Shown here: piece by piece, positions 44,570-53,707 of the stretch
Layout: each line of letters opens with the position of its first letter
Position numbering within the stretch: the stretch's first letter is position 1
Assembly (NCBI GenBank): GCA_903832055.1
Contig: CAILAC010000013.1
Location: 124,001 to 188,000, forward strand
Length of the DNA: 64,000 nucleotides
Direction: 5' to 3'
Source: an uncultured Acidobacteriota bacterium
Lineage (GTDB): Bacteria; Acidobacteriota; Terriglobia; Terriglobales; Acidobacteriaceae
The notes under the pieces: model-generated
The model's database searches: none
Told to the model about the DNA's origin: nothing
The model's input: the letters and a program-made list of their open reading frames with translations, nothing else
Position numbers and translations under genes: made by a program

Positions 44570-45277
44570 TTACGGCTTCGGCTTATCCGCAGCTGCTGGC
44601 TTTGCGGGCGGGGCAGCTGCTGTAGCAGGCGTCGCTGTGGGCTTCTTCTTGACGATCTTCTTTCGGGGCGCTGCAACGACGGGTTTCTCTACTGAAGCCG
44701 CCACCACTGGGCACACCGGCGCTGCCTGCGCCTTCTGGGCATTCGCGAGGTCGGTCTGTAATGCGGCAACCTGCTTTTCCTGGGCGGCAGCGAGGGCTTC
44801 AATCCGCTCATCGAGCGCCACGCGAGCCTTCTCGAGATCCGCCATCGAAAGCTGCAACCGGTCTACCTGCTCGCCGGTGCCGGCAATGCGTGCCCCGTCT
44901 ACAACCCGCACCAGTACGTCGTACAACGCATCGACATTCTGCGAAACCGCCAGCAGTTTCGACACCGAACCCGGCGCTGCATCTGCATCTGCCAGCAAGC
45001 CCGCCAGCGTCCCCTGCAAGTCCCTCTGGATTGAAGCGATATTCGTCCCCGCCTCAGTTCGGACGGAGCCGCCCTTCCACTTTTCCAGCTTGAGCCCACC
45101 CAGCGTCAGCCGGAGCCCTTCCAATGCGGGCTTCAGGAGGCCGGAAGCTGTAACCGTCTCAGCCACAACCGATTGAGGAGCAGTTGCCCCAGCCGCTGGA
45201 GAAACGGCCTGTCCCGCATACCCCATCGCCGGCATGCACAGCAAGCACAGCAGACAAGCCCGTTGAGTCAAACGCAT
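44570..45277 (-). CDS. Exported protein with coiled coil and Lys/Pro/Ala-rich tail
   Basis: A 235-aa protein. The signal peptide is MRLTQRACLLCLLCMPAMGYAG. A helical region follows (about 40-165), including a coiled-coil stretch LEKARVALDERIEALAAAQEKQVAALQ. The end is a repetitive KK/AP tail (RKKIVKKKPTATPATAAAPPAKPAAA) like histone H1 tails or cell-wall-interacting segments. I recognise no family. The ATG at 45275-45277 has AAAGG 7 nt upstream, better than starts 6 and 19 codons earlier. It converges on the esterase with a 3-bp gap. Confidence 0.7.
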   Translation of the reverse strand: MRLTQRACLLCLLCMPAMGYAGQAVSPAAGATAPQSVVAETVTASGLLKPALEGLRLTLGGLKLEKWKGGSVRTEAGTNIASIQRDLQGTLAGLLADADAAPGSVSKLLAVSQNVDALYDVLVRVVDGARIAGTGEQVDRLQLSMADLEKARVALDERIEALAAAQEKQVAALQTDLANAQKAQAAPVCPVVAASVEKPVVAAPRKKIVKKKPTATPATAAAPPAKPAAADKPKP

Positions 45278-45358
45278 TCGATCACCTTTCCGCATTGCAG
45301 CGCAGCCACAGTACCCATTCTTGCGAACGGGCAATGGCTAAGTGCTTTGACTCAGCCT

Positions 45359-47353
45359 TTACTGAAGTGGCACATCCAGCACCTCAATTGTCAGCGCCGG
45401 AACCGTGTGCTTCCAGATGCCGTCGGTCACCGAAGCCGAAGACTCAACCGGGTGAATCGCGTCCGGCTCAGCCATCGTGTTGGTCGCCTGGTAGCTGGCA
45501 CCATGCAGTGTGGTTAGATGCGCTTTCCGCATCCCGTGAATTCCCGGCAAGGTGAGAGCGAGCGGTTGCGCCGCCGAGCCCGCATTTACGAGCTTCAAAT
45601 GCAGCACCTTCTCAGCAGAACTCACCGTCGCCGAGTAGAAGAACCGCTTGTTTTCGCCAGACAGGCTGCTCTTTGCCGTCCCGTCACCGAGGTGGCTTGC
45701 AAACAGCGACTGCGCCCAGTAGCTTGGCGAAGCGTACGTCTTCGCTGCGTCAAATCCAATCAGGTCAGTCGGCCACTCCATGCCCCCCGGACTCACGTTC
45801 ACCAGCAGGGGCGCATACGCCGCCATCACGATCAGATCGCTGTTCCGCTCCAGCCCCGTCATCCAGGCCGCATCGCCCAGCGCGTCGCCAAAGTTGGGCG
45901 TCGGGCTTCCTGACCGCGTCGCCCATTCGCCGACGAAGATCTTCGGTCCTGTCCGCGAAACCGTGTCGTAGTGATGCACCAGGTCCATCATGTCCTGCGG
46001 CGATTTGTAATAGTGCTCGTCCGATACATCCGGGTTCACCCGCGTCGTATACTCGCCGTTGCCATCCGTCCCAATCAACTTATACTGCGGATACCGCTTG
46101 TGCAGGGCCTCGGCAAACTGCGCATAGCGCGCTGGATAACTACCCGACCGGTCAAGATAGTCTTCGTTACCCACCTCGATGTAATGCAAGGGAAATGGGG
46201 CAGGATGCCCGTCTTTTGCCCGCTCCGCGCCCCACTTGGTGGTTGCGTCGCCGGTAACATACTCAATCTCGTCGAGGGCCGACTCGATGTATGGCTCCAT
46301 ATCCTTGCCCGTCGCCACATGTGATCCGTTGAGCGAATAACCCGCGTAGATTGCCAGCACCGGCTCGACCTTCAGGTCCTCGCACCACTCCAGAAACTCC
46401 AGCAGCCCCAGCCCATCCGAGGACCAGTAGAACCACGGTGAGTTATGTCCAGGCCTGTCCACCACGGGTCCAATCGTCTTCTTCCAGTCATACCAATCTG
46501 CAATGGAGTTGCCCTCAAGATAGTTGCCTCCCGGTAGTCGCAAAAACTTCGGGTGCATCGCCTCCATCCGCTCCATCAGGTCTCTGCGCAAACCATTGGG
46601 CCGGTCATGATATGTCGGCCGCATCAGCGAAACCAGTTGCAGCCACACCGTTCCCGGGTGTGCCACTGTAAATTCAACATGATTGTCCGCCGATGCCCGA
46701 TTCGCCGCGGCAGATCCTTCCGGCTTGAGCGAGTACTCATAGCGCGCCCAAGGCCCCGCCTTCAACTCGACCACGGTCTGCGCCAGCACCGCGCCCGTCC
46801 GGTTGCTGATGATCTGCACCGTGATCGGGCCGACCGACCCAGCCGCCGCATCCTCCACCCGCGCATACAGTGATCCCGCGTAGGTCGTCCCTGGCTGCGC
46901 CTCAAATCCCCAGTAACCAGGGTTCGTCAGTCCCGCCTCATTGCCATTCGATGCGGAAACTACCGTCAGCTTCAGGCTATGCGACAGCGCAGCGCTCGGC
47001 CCCGTTGTGGTATCGACCGCCTTGCGCACTTCAGCATTGCCCCGCCGCACCAGGTCCCAGGGCGAAACGCCCTCCCAGGTATCGTGGAACGCGCGGTTTT
47101 GAATCATCTCCGGGTACAGCCCGCCATCGTATGAGTGGTTGATCTCCTCCGTCATCAGCCCATACAGCGTCGGGCTTACCGGAGACACAATCTGCGTCGG
47201 ATCGATCGTCAACTGCGCCGGTTCGGTCTGCGCCTCAACCCCGCTGACGGCCAGCGCCAGCAGCATCAGCCCGCAGCAGGGAAGTAAAGCCCGCAAAAAT
47301 GTATCGCTTGAACCAACGCGTTTTCCGCTACCTATCAACCCTATTCGAATCAC
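45359..47353 (-). CDS. Secreted alpha-L-arabinofuranosidase (GH51)
   Basis: A 664-aa enzyme removing arabinofuranose side chains from arabinan or arabinoxylan. A signal segment (LLPCCGLMLLALAVSGVEAQ) precedes an N-terminal carbohydrate-binding beta domain (about 120-270). The TIM barrel follows with the acid/base in HYIEVGNEDYLDR and the nucleophile in KIFVGEWATRSG, then a C-terminal beta-sandwich. The GTG start at 47351-47353 has GGAG 8 nt upstream. This long type with an internal CBM-like domain is usual in Bacteroidetes and Acidobacteria. Confidence 0.92.
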   Translation of the reverse strand: MIRIGLIGSGKRVGSSDTFLRALLPCCGLMLLALAVSGVEAQTEPAQLTIDPTQIVSPVSPTLYGLMTEEINHSYDGGLYPEMIQNRAFHDTWEGVSPWDLVRRGNAEVRKAVDTTTGPSAALSHSLKLTVVSASNGNEAGLTNPGYWGFEAQPGTTYAGSLYARVEDAAAGSVGPITVQIISNRTGAVLAQTVVELKAGPWARYEYSLKPEGSAAANRASADNHVEFTVAHPGTVWLQLVSLMRPTYHDRPNGLRRDLMERMEAMHPKFLRLPGGNYLEGNSIADWYDWKKTIGPVVDRPGHNSPWFYWSSDGLGLLEFLEWCEDLKVEPVLAIYAGYSLNGSHVATGKDMEPYIESALDEIEYVTGDATTKWGAERAKDGHPAPFPLHYIEVGNEDYLDRSGSYPARYAQFAEALHKRYPQYKLIGTDGNGEYTTRVNPDVSDEHYYKSPQDMMDLVHHYDTVSRTGPKIFVGEWATRSGSPTPNFGDALGDAAWMTGLERNSDLIVMAAYAPLLVNVSPGGMEWPTDLIGFDAAKTYASPSYWAQSLFASHLGDGTAKSSLSGENKRFFYSATVSSAEKVLHLKLVNAGSAAQPLALTLPGIHGMRKAHLTTLHGASYQATNTMAEPDAIHPVESSASVTDGIWKHTVPALTIEVLDVPLQ

Positions 47354-47439
47354 GTGTACTCTCCCGTCTCTCCAATACCGATTAGCTGTCAGCCTGTCAG
47401 GCTATCTGTTGCGGATTAAATCGCTATTGACGTTGCGAC

Positions 47440-48087
47440 CTACTTTACGCTCACATCCCCATCCACATCCACAATGAGAAAGTCTCCATTTGGACCTGAA
47501 CTCACCAGCATCGAGTGTATCTTCAATCGATCCAGCGTCAGCTTGTATCCGGTCGAGAGCGTCGAACCTTCCAGCGCTTTCCGCAGCACCTCCGCAGCAT
47601 TCAGCCTCATCCCCGAGGGAATCTGCCGGCTCAGAAAAGGCGTCAGCAAGAAGTTCAACTCCCGCGAATCGCTGACATGCTCCACGCGTGCATCGCGAAA
47701 ACCGATGGTCTCCCCCTCCGCGTCCGGTACCATCGATACCGCCACAACCGGTGCCAGCGATATCCCAATGCACTTGCCGCCGATCGAGGTCCCCAGCCTG
47801 GCATGTGTCTTGATCTCCACTACGATCCTGTCCTGCACAAAGCTCAGCACCGGCTGATCAGCATAGGCCGCGCATGGAGCGTTTGCATCGCCCTTCAGGT
47901 AGTACCGCCCATCGGGTCCGTTGAAAAGCTGCTGCTTCAGCGTCCGCTCCAGCGCGGCCCGGCTCATTTTCAACTCCACCGCCCCCGCTTGTTTGTTCAC
48001 GGCAAACAGGAGCATCAACACCAGCACAGCCACAGCTGCACCCAACACATTGAATTGAGCAAAAAGAGAAAAAAGTCGTCGCATCAT
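47440..48087 (-). CDS. Membrane-anchored hypothetical protein
   Basis: A 215-aa protein with one N-terminal membrane helix (NVLGAAVAVLVLMLLFAV) and a periplasmic domain of about 175 residues rich in strands (DRIVVEIKTHARLGTSIGGKCIGISLAPVV, LTLDRLKIHSM). The layout resembles lipid-binding DUF1439/BPI-like domains, but this is only a pattern likeness. It lies 86 bp before the arabinofuranosidase gene on the same strand. Confidence 0.7.
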   Translation of the reverse strand: MMRRLFSLFAQFNVLGAAVAVLVLMLLFAVNKQAGAVELKMSRAALERTLKQQLFNGPDGRYYLKGDANAPCAAYADQPVLSFVQDRIVVEIKTHARLGTSIGGKCIGISLAPVVAVSMVPDAEGETIGFRDARVEHVSDSRELNFLLTPFLSRQIPSGMRLNAAEVLRKALEGSTLSTGYKLTLDRLKIHSMLVSSGPNGDFLIVDVDGDVSVK

Positions 48088-48560
48088 AGGATTGACTCAA
48101 GAATATAGGGACAACACCTCGGCCCGCTGCCCTTGTGACAAAAAGGCCCAGCCAAACCGGATAGCCGAACGGGACAACTAGACCGGGCAGCCGATTCAAT
48201 TCGATACCGACCTTACAAAGTAGTTGAAAAAAAGTAAATGCAAATGGCTGCAAATAATGGCCTTAAATCCTGGCCGGCACAGAGACAGAGGGGCGGGAAT
48301 TTCCGCCATTTGATACACTTTGCTATTGATTTTTGGAGAAAATCTCCTTAAAATAAGAGTTTCATAGCCTTCCGGTCTGCGCACCCGTCTCGTGACTTCT
48401 CACTCTGGCATCCATCGCGTGAACCGGTAAGTGAAACCCAGTGCGCCCGTACCATTTGCAACGTCGCCCGTGAGCCTGTCACCCGGGTCGGCGAGACATG
48501 GCAGGGAATTCAGGGAAGGCATGAAGATGAACAATCAACATTCTAATGAGGTAAATTTTC
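48088..48560. other. Divergent intergenic region
   Basis: No gene seen. It includes an AT-rich part (about 48220-48370) and a GC-rich leader before the small basic gene at 48561. I could not match the leader to a riboswitch. Confidence 0.5.
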
Positions 48561-48788
48561 ATGGCAAAGCGTCGCGGTAATCCGAACTGGGGCAAGCCCG
48601 AGCCCATCGGTCCTGTTGTCCCCACCGTCACCTCCTTCGAACAGATCGTCAAGGAGTTCAAGCTGACCCCGGATCAGTACATCCGCTCCACCCGCCTCCG
48701 CGAATGGGCCCGCCGCAATCGGAACTCCAAGTACATTCCCGAAGCCCTCCTCGAAGCCTGGGGCTTTGAAATCGAGTCCACCCTCTAA
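48561..48788 (+). CDS. Small basic conserved-looking protein
   Basis: A 75-aa protein (MAKRRGNPNWGKPEPIGPVV..TSFEQIVKEF, then LREWARRNRNSKYIPEALLEAWGF). The basic N-terminus and helical C-terminal half look like a nucleic-acid-associated protein; no family is recognised. Codon use fits its neighbours, and a strong terminator follows at 48817, so I treat it as a real monocistronic gene. Confidence 0.7.
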   Translation: MAKRRGNPNWGKPEPIGPVVPTVTSFEQIVKEFKLTPDQYIRSTRLREWARRNRNSKYIPEALLEAWGFEIESTL

Positions 48789-48816
48789 TTCTCTTCTTCA
48801 GACTTCGTGCCCCACC

Positions 48817-48857
48817 AAAAAGGCGCCGCTCCCCAACGGGAACAGCGCCTTTTCTCT
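48817..48857 (+). terminator. Rho-independent terminator
   Basis: AAAAAGGCGC (48817-48826) and GCGCCTTTT (48845-48853) form a strong stem ending in TTTTCTCTTT. Confidence 0.85.
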
Positions 48858-48870
48858 TTATTCTTCTTGA

Positions 48871-49785
48871 GTGCTCGCTTACACGCAATCCCGCTTCCAC
48901 GCCGTCCGCCTGCGGTTTGAAAACCAAGTACCCTCCAGCCCGTTCAACGCCTTCCTCTGGGAACTCTTCCTTTTCACCTTCAAGCAAGCCTGGGCCTGCC
49001 TCTTTGCCGCGCTTCTCCTCGCGTTGCTCCTCGTCACCAAATGGTTCTGGCCGGCCCACGCGCCTGGCCATTTCTGGATTTCCCGCTACGACTTCCTCTT
49101 CCTCGCCGCCCTGACCATCCAGTTCCTCCTCCTCGCGCTCCGCATGGAAACCGTCCGCGAAGCCAAAATCATCCTCCTCTTTCACCTCGTCGGCACCCTC
49201 ATGGAGCTCTTCAAAACCAGTGCCGGCTCCTGGTCTTATCCCGAACTCTCGACCACCCACACCCTCTTCCACATCGCCCACGTCCCGCTCTTTTCAGGAT
49301 TCATGTACGCCTCCATCGGCAGCTACATGGCCCGTACCGCGCGCATCCTCGACCTTCGCTACACCCGCTATCCGAGCCGCCCCGTTACCGCTCTGCTTGG
49401 CGTCCTTATCTACGCCAACTTCTTCACCCACCACTACCTGCCCGACATCCGCATCGCCCTCTTCGCCTTCGTAGCCATCGCCTACGGCCCCACCACCATC
49501 TATTACCGCCCCTACCAGCGCCTTCGCCAGATGCCCCTGATCCTCGGCTTTGCCCTCGTCACGCTCTTCATCTTTGCCGCAGAAAACATCGGCACCTTTG
49601 CCTCCGCCTGGCTCTACCCCAACCAGGCCCACGGCTGGCAGCTCGTCCAACTCGGCAAATACGGCTCCTGGTTCCTTCTCATGATCATCAGCGTCATCCT
49701 CGTCTCCCTGGCACACCCACCACGGCTACCCGATTCAAACGAGATAAATGTTGAAGTGGCAGGCATAGAAAGTGTCTCTGAATAA
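48871..49785 (+). CDS. DUF817 integral membrane protein
   Basis: A 304-aa protein with about eight hydrophobic helices and the DUF817 patterns LFLFTFKQAWACLFAALLL, RYDFLFLAALTIQFLLLALRMET, VGTLMELFKTSAGSWSYPE, HVPLFSGFMYASIGSYMARTAR and AENIGTFASAWLYPNQ. Function is unknown; the family is predicted to lie in the inner membrane. The GTG start comes directly after the terminator of the upstream gene, so it has its own promoter within a very short gap or reads through. The true start may be 14 codons further in. Confidence 0.85.
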   Translation: MLAYTQSRFHAVRLRFENQVPSSPFNAFLWELFLFTFKQAWACLFAALLLALLLVTKWFWPAHAPGHFWISRYDFLFLAALTIQFLLLALRMETVREAKIILLFHLVGTLMELFKTSAGSWSYPELSTTHTLFHIAHVPLFSGFMYASIGSYMARTARILDLRYTRYPSRPVTALLGVLIYANFFTHHYLPDIRIALFAFVAIAYGPTTIYYRPYQRLRQMPLILGFALVTLFIFAAENIGTFASAWLYPNQAHGWQLVQLGKYGSWFLLMIISVILVSLAHPPRLPDSNEINVEVAGIESVSE

Positions 49786-49802
49786 GGTGATGTTTTGATG
49801 GT

Positions 49803-49820
49803 GCGTGGCTTCAGCCACGC
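49803..49820. repeat. REP-like palindrome
   Basis: GCGTGGCT-TC-AGCCACGC forms a perfect 8-bp hairpin behind the DUF817 gene. Its GGCTTCAGCC core resembles the GGCCTTCAGCC at 18414 in the RAYT right repeat, so it may be a scattered REP-type element or a weak terminator. Confidence 0.5.
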
Positions 49821-50000
49821 CGTCGATTCAGATAGATCTGCGAGGCTCTAGCCGCCAGGGGAATTGTGGCGACTGGTTCAGATGCTCAGAAGGGATTCTA
49901 GGGACTAAACTACGGTTTGAATCAAGATAAATAGAAGTGGGCTTGATCCACTGAGGTATGCTTTGCACAGTTCAGATCATGGAAGAAGGGAAGTTATCTC

Positions 50001-50543
50001 TTGAAGAGACTCGCAATTCTCATCCTCGCATCAGCTCTTTACGCGCAACCCCTGGTAGCACTTGAATTGCCAAAACCACCGTCCGGCTTCGCCTGGCAAG
50101 AGATTCCCGAACTCAAAGCAGCTTTTCTTCGTCCTGATGGCTGGTTCTTTAAGCAGGAAAACAGCAAAGGCACCATGGCCTACTTCATTACCAAAGAGGA
50201 CATCAGCAAAGGTGGCGAATTCAGCACTGGACTTACCGTCAATGTCTTTCACTTCAAGAAGGATTCGGCCGTTGAGCATGGTCAAGCACTCATCGAAAAG
50301 ATGGCTGCGAATAATCATGTCCAGTCCGCATCACATACAGTCGGCCCGTTCCAGGAGTTTAGTTGTCAACTCAAAAATACCGATGCAACCGGTACGATCG
50401 AGATGTATGCCTTGACCGTAGCAAACCCTAAAACGAATACCCTCTATCTATTTATGTTCGAGAGCCCCGAGCACGACTGGGAAGCCTCGTGGAAACAAGG
50501 CAAAGCCATCATTGACTCTCTCGCTATCGACGACGAATACTAA
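50001..50543 (+). CDS. Exported hypothetical protein
   Basis: A 180-aa protein with a signal peptide (LKRLAILILASALYAQPLVA) and a globular domain with WFFKQENSKGTMAYFITKED, VFHFKKDSAVEHGQALIEKM and TLYLFMFESPEHDWEASW. The pattern resembles PsbP/DUF1795-type folds (small exported beta-sheet proteins), but I do not recognise a named family. The TTG start has AAGGGAAG 7 nt upstream. Confidence 0.6.
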   Translation: MKRLAILILASALYAQPLVALELPKPPSGFAWQEIPELKAAFLRPDGWFFKQENSKGTMAYFITKEDISKGGEFSTGLTVNVFHFKKDSAVEHGQALIEKMAANNHVQSASHTVGPFQEFSCQLKNTDATGTIEMYALTVANPKTNTLYLFMFESPEHDWEASWKQGKAIIDSLAIDDEY

Positions 50544-50683
50544 TTTAGATTTTGGCGCTGGGCTGCCAACGTATACCAGCGCTTTTCCTCCCCCATCGAA
50601 ACTCCCTCCCACAGCCTGCTTTGTCCTCCGCACTCCGATGCGAGACAATAGGAGCAATCTGTTTCCTGTACCCAAAAGAAACC

Positions 50684-51934
50684 ATGCCCAATTCATCACC
50701 CTTCGTCGACGTCCCCACCGCCCTGGCCGAAATCCGCGCCGGACGCATGCTCGTTGTCGTTGATGACGAAGACCGCGAAAACGAAGGCGACCTCACCCTC
50801 GCCGCTGAATTCGTCACCCCCGAGGCCATCAACTTCATGGCCAAGTTTGGCCGCGGCCTCATCTGTCTCACCCTCACCGAGGAGCGCGCTGACCATCTCA
50901 GCCTCCTGCCCATGACGCAGCAGAACTCCTCCCGCTTCGGCACCGCCTTCACTGAAACCATCGAGGCACGCGAAGGCGTCACCACCGGCATCTCCGCCGC
51001 CGATCGCTCGCACACCATCCGCACCGCCATCGCGGCTGATGCTACCGCCTCAGACCTGGCTCGCCCCGGCCACGTCTTCCCTCTGCGCGCCCGCAAAGGC
51101 GGCGTCCTCGTTCGCGCCGGGCAGACTGAAGCCTCCGTCGATCTCGCCCGCCTCGCCGGCCTCAACCCCTCTGGCGTCATCTGCGAAATCATGAACGACG
51201 ACGGCACCATGGCCCGCGTTCCCGACCTCACCCTCTTCTGCGCCGAGCACGGCCTCAAAATGCTCACCGTTGCCGAGCTCATCCGCTACCGCCTGCAGCA
51301 CGAGCGCTACATCACCCGCGCCGCCGAAAGCCAGATCAACACCCGCTACGGCCCGTTCCGCATGATTGCCTACGAATCGGAAGTGAACGGCGGTGAATCC
51401 CACATCGCCCTCGTCCACGGCTCCCTCTGCGAACAAGGCACTGCCTGGGACTGCAAAGATTGCCCCATTCACACCCCTGGCCCTGCGAGCCCCGCCAGCT
51501 CAGCCAAACCCGTGCTGGTCCGCGTTCACACCCGCTGCACCGCCGGTGACGTTTTTGCCGCCGACTGCCAATGCCGCGAAATCCTCGATGAATCCATGCG
51601 CATGATCGCCGAGGCGGGCTGCGGAGCTATCCTCTACCTCCACAACACCAGCCGCGGCTTCGAAATCGCCCCGGCCAACTCCGCCAGCCCCGCGAAACTC
51701 CTGCTGCACAGCGACATGCGTGCGATAGAAAAACACGAAGACCGCCACAAGCGCATCGTCCGCGCGGTCGGCCTCGGCGGGCAAATTCTCTTCGACCTCG
51801 GCATCCGCCGCATCCGACTCCTGTCCAACACCCCCATGCATATTCCGGCACTGGAGGGCTTTGGCCTTGAAATCGTCGAACAGGTCGCCATCCCTATACC
51901 CGCGCAATTCCCTCTCTGCACAGAAAACGCATAG
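50684..51934 (+). CDS. ribBA: Bifunctional-type RibBA: DHBP synthase with degenerate GTP cyclohydrolase II domain
   Basis: A 416-aa protein. Residues 10-205 form 3,4-dihydroxy-2-butanone 4-phosphate synthase (riboflavin branch), intact with DDEDRENEGD, REGVTTGISAADR and ARPGHVFPL. Residues 215-405 align with GTP cyclohydrolase II. The zinc cysteines are present (C285, C295, C297), but QEGRGIGL is replaced by NTSRGFEI, the IRAYALQD Tyr region is lost, and RDYGIGAQIL reads RAVGLGGQIL. The second activity is therefore doubtful. The start is the ATG at 50684; the frame stays open 44 codons upstream without conservation. Confidence 0.9.
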   Translation: MPNSSPFVDVPTALAEIRAGRMLVVVDDEDRENEGDLTLAAEFVTPEAINFMAKFGRGLICLTLTEERADHLSLLPMTQQNSSRFGTAFTETIEAREGVTTGISAADRSHTIRTAIAADATASDLARPGHVFPLRARKGGVLVRAGQTEASVDLARLAGLNPSGVICEIMNDDGTMARVPDLTLFCAEHGLKMLTVAELIRYRLQHERYITRAAESQINTRYGPFRMIAYESEVNGGESHIALVHGSLCEQGTAWDCKDCPIHTPGPASPASSAKPVLVRVHTRCTAGDVFAADCQCREILDESMRMIAEAGCGAILYLHNTSRGFEIAPANSASPAKLLLHSDMRAIEKHEDRHKRIVRAVGLGGQILFDLGIRRIRLLSNTPMHIPALEGFGLEIVEQVAIPIPAQFPLCTENA

Positions 51935-52136
51935 CACCAGGTGCCTTATCCTAGACGCAGCCTCACCGTGTCAAGGGTGGGAACCACGACTGTTCGCCTG
52001 TCGTCGCCTTTGAGTTTGTTTCTACATGCCTGACTGGAATCTGCTGTTGAAGTTGGAGCTGTCGTGGCTCTTGCTTTTCTTTCTGTCATTCCCCTCAGGG
52101 GAATCTGCTGCTGCCTTTGCCTTTCACACTTCCCAC

Positions 52137-52418
52137 TCATCCACCCGGCACAAAATGAAACCGCACCAGATAAATCTTCTCGCCCTTCCCATGCTTCGCT
52201 ACCTTCAGCAGGTCCAGCACCCCCAGGAACCCCGACTCCCGCGCCAGTTCCGGCGTAACATCGGGCAAGCCGATCAGCTCCACTGAATCCACTTCAATCT
52301 CCCCATCCTCCATCGGGTAGCGCCCACCTGCCTTCACGCGCGCACTCAGCCAAAAGCGCACACTGCACGTAATCTCGCCCGACCGAACCCGCTCCCGAAG
52401 CCGCTTGCTGAAAACCAT
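52137..52418 (-). CDS. Small ASCH-like protein
   Basis: A 93-aa protein: MVFSKRLRERVRSGEITCSVRFW, then VKAGGRYPMEDGEIEVDSVELIGL and LARESGFLGVLDLLKVAKHG, ending EKIYLVRFHFVPGG. The pattern (RSGEIT.SVR.W, VKAGGRY, short beta-barrel) resembles ASCH/PUA-like RNA-binding proteins. Function unknown. It follows the GH18 gene on the same strand across a structured 110-bp spacer (52439-52512). Confidence 0.65.
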   Translation of the reverse strand: MVFSKRLRERVRSGEITCSVRFWLSARVKAGGRYPMEDGEIEVDSVELIGLPDVTPELARESGFLGVLDLLKVAKHGKGEKIYLVRFHFVPGG

Positions 52419-52438
52419 GACAGGATTCTACTCGTCAG

Positions 52439-52512
52439 TTGCAGCCCGAGATTTGTGACCCCTGGAGCCTGAACCTCCTGCACTGGCAGTCACCAAAGGT
52501 CACAGGCTGCAA
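52439..52512 (-). other. Structured cloverleaf-like element
   Basis: On the minus strand TTGCAGCC-TGTGACC pairs with GGTCACA and GGCTGCAA as a 15-bp long-range stem with a 7-nt bulge. Two small hairpins (CTGC/GCAG and GGAG/CTCC) lie inside. It lies between the GH18 stop and the ASCH-like start, 20 bp before that ATG, and may be a 3' end or a leader structure. Confidence 0.5.
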
Positions 52513-52531
52513 TGCCCAATTCAAACGCCTC

Positions 52532-53707
52532 TCAGGGAAGGAGGTTCTGGTCAAGAGGCTCTTTCCGGGAGGCACGATACATGCCTTGCAGCAGGTCCTG
52601 GGAGTGGCCGTCGTAGTCAGCGTCGAGGGACCAGAGGAAGGTGCCGCCAAGATTCTGAACCCAGTCAGAGTAGAGAACGCGGATATATGTGGAGCGGGCA
52701 TCGTCGTAGGTGATGAAGCCGGGGCTCCCGTCCTTCCTGAGCAGATAGGGGACAAGAGACGTTTCATCCATGTGACGCACCCATCCATGGCGGTTGATGA
52801 GCTGTTTGATGTTTGGGCCGTAATTGAGCGTGAGAACTGTGTCGTCGCATGCCCCGTCAAAAGTCGTCGCAGCGTTGGGGCAGAGCCCGTAAAGCTGGGT
52901 GATATTGGTGTATTCGTAGCCGTAGAACGGGGTGCCCTGGTTGAGCTGTGATGCGGGAGCATCGGCGAGGAAGATTGCAGCAGATTCCTGATCGCTGCCG
53001 CCGGGTTGGCATTCATCGGGAGCCGGATTGGTGCTATCCCAGAAGATAGGCGCGTTGAGCTGGGCGTGGGCAGTCCACGGGCCGGCGCAGTCATAGGTCA
53101 TGATGTTGAACCAGTCGATGACCTTTTTGAGGTGGGGCACATCGTAGGAGGGCTCAGTCCACGGTGCGGCATCGATGGAGAGCGTATAGCGGGGGGAAGG
53201 AAATGCGGTGCGGAGTGCGGTCATGAGGGTGAGCAGGAAGGCGGTGTCCTGGGTGCTTTGGGGATATTCCCAGTCCAGGTCGATGCCGTCGTAGTCGTTG
53301 GTGGTGACAAAGGCTTTGAGGTTTTGCAGGAGGGCGGGAATTGCAGACTGGTTGGCTTCGAGGCCAGTTACGTCTCCGCCAATGAGCAGGACGACTTTGG
53401 TTCCGGCGGCATGGGCGCGGGGGATGAGTTCAGGCTCGACGAATTGACCCGGCACCTGAAGCTTACCGTTGGCGTCGAAAGGGACCCCGGCATGGATAAT
53501 ATGCGTCAGCTTATGGTAGGGAATCTGTGCCGCGCCATAGGTAAACGGGGGTGCGAGGAACTTGCTGTTTGAGTCATAGTCGGCGATGAGGCGTTTGTGG
53601 GAATGTGCCAGGGGCATTGTGGATTGGGGGATCTGACTTTGCAAGGCGGCCGAAGCGCAGGCAAGGAAGATGGCGAGAGTCAGCAGGGAAGAGACAATAC
53701 GTGCCAA
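52532..53707 (-). CDS. Secreted GH18 family glycosidase (chitinase-like)
   Basis: A 391-aa protein with a signal peptide (hydrophobic run SSLLTLAIFLACASA) and a GH18 TIM barrel. The catalytic motif DGIDLDWEYP is complete, including its acid Glu, and FNIMTYDCAGPW and GGTFLWSLDADYDGH follow. It likely cleaves chitin or chitin-like oligosaccharides outside the cell. The chosen start is the TTG at 53705-53707, with AGGAGG 4 nt upstream. The frame extends 53 codons further upstream without conservation. Confidence 0.88.
   Translation of the reverse strand: MARIVSSLLTLAIFLACASAALQSQIPQSTMPLAHSHKRLIADYDSNSKFLAPPFTYGAAQIPYHKLTHIIHAGVPFDANGKLQVPGQFVEPELIPRAHAAGTKVVLLIGGDVTGLEANQSAIPALLQNLKAFVTTNDYDGIDLDWEYPQSTQDTAFLLTLMTALRTAFPSPRYTLSIDAAPWTEPSYDVPHLKKVIDWFNIMTYDCAGPWTAHAQLNAPIFWDSTNPAPDECQPGGSDQESAAIFLADAPASQLNQGTPFYGYEYTNITQLYGLCPNAATTFDGACDDTVLTLNYGPNIKQLINRHGWVRHMDETSLVPYLLRKDGSPGFITYDDARSTYIRVLYSDWVQNLGGTFLWSLDADYDGHSQDLLQGMYRASRKEPLDQNLLP

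Noticed and set aside
48088-48560. Possible riboswitch in the leader of the 75-aa gene
   Set aside because: I compared it by eye with cobalamin and SAM consensus elements and found no match.
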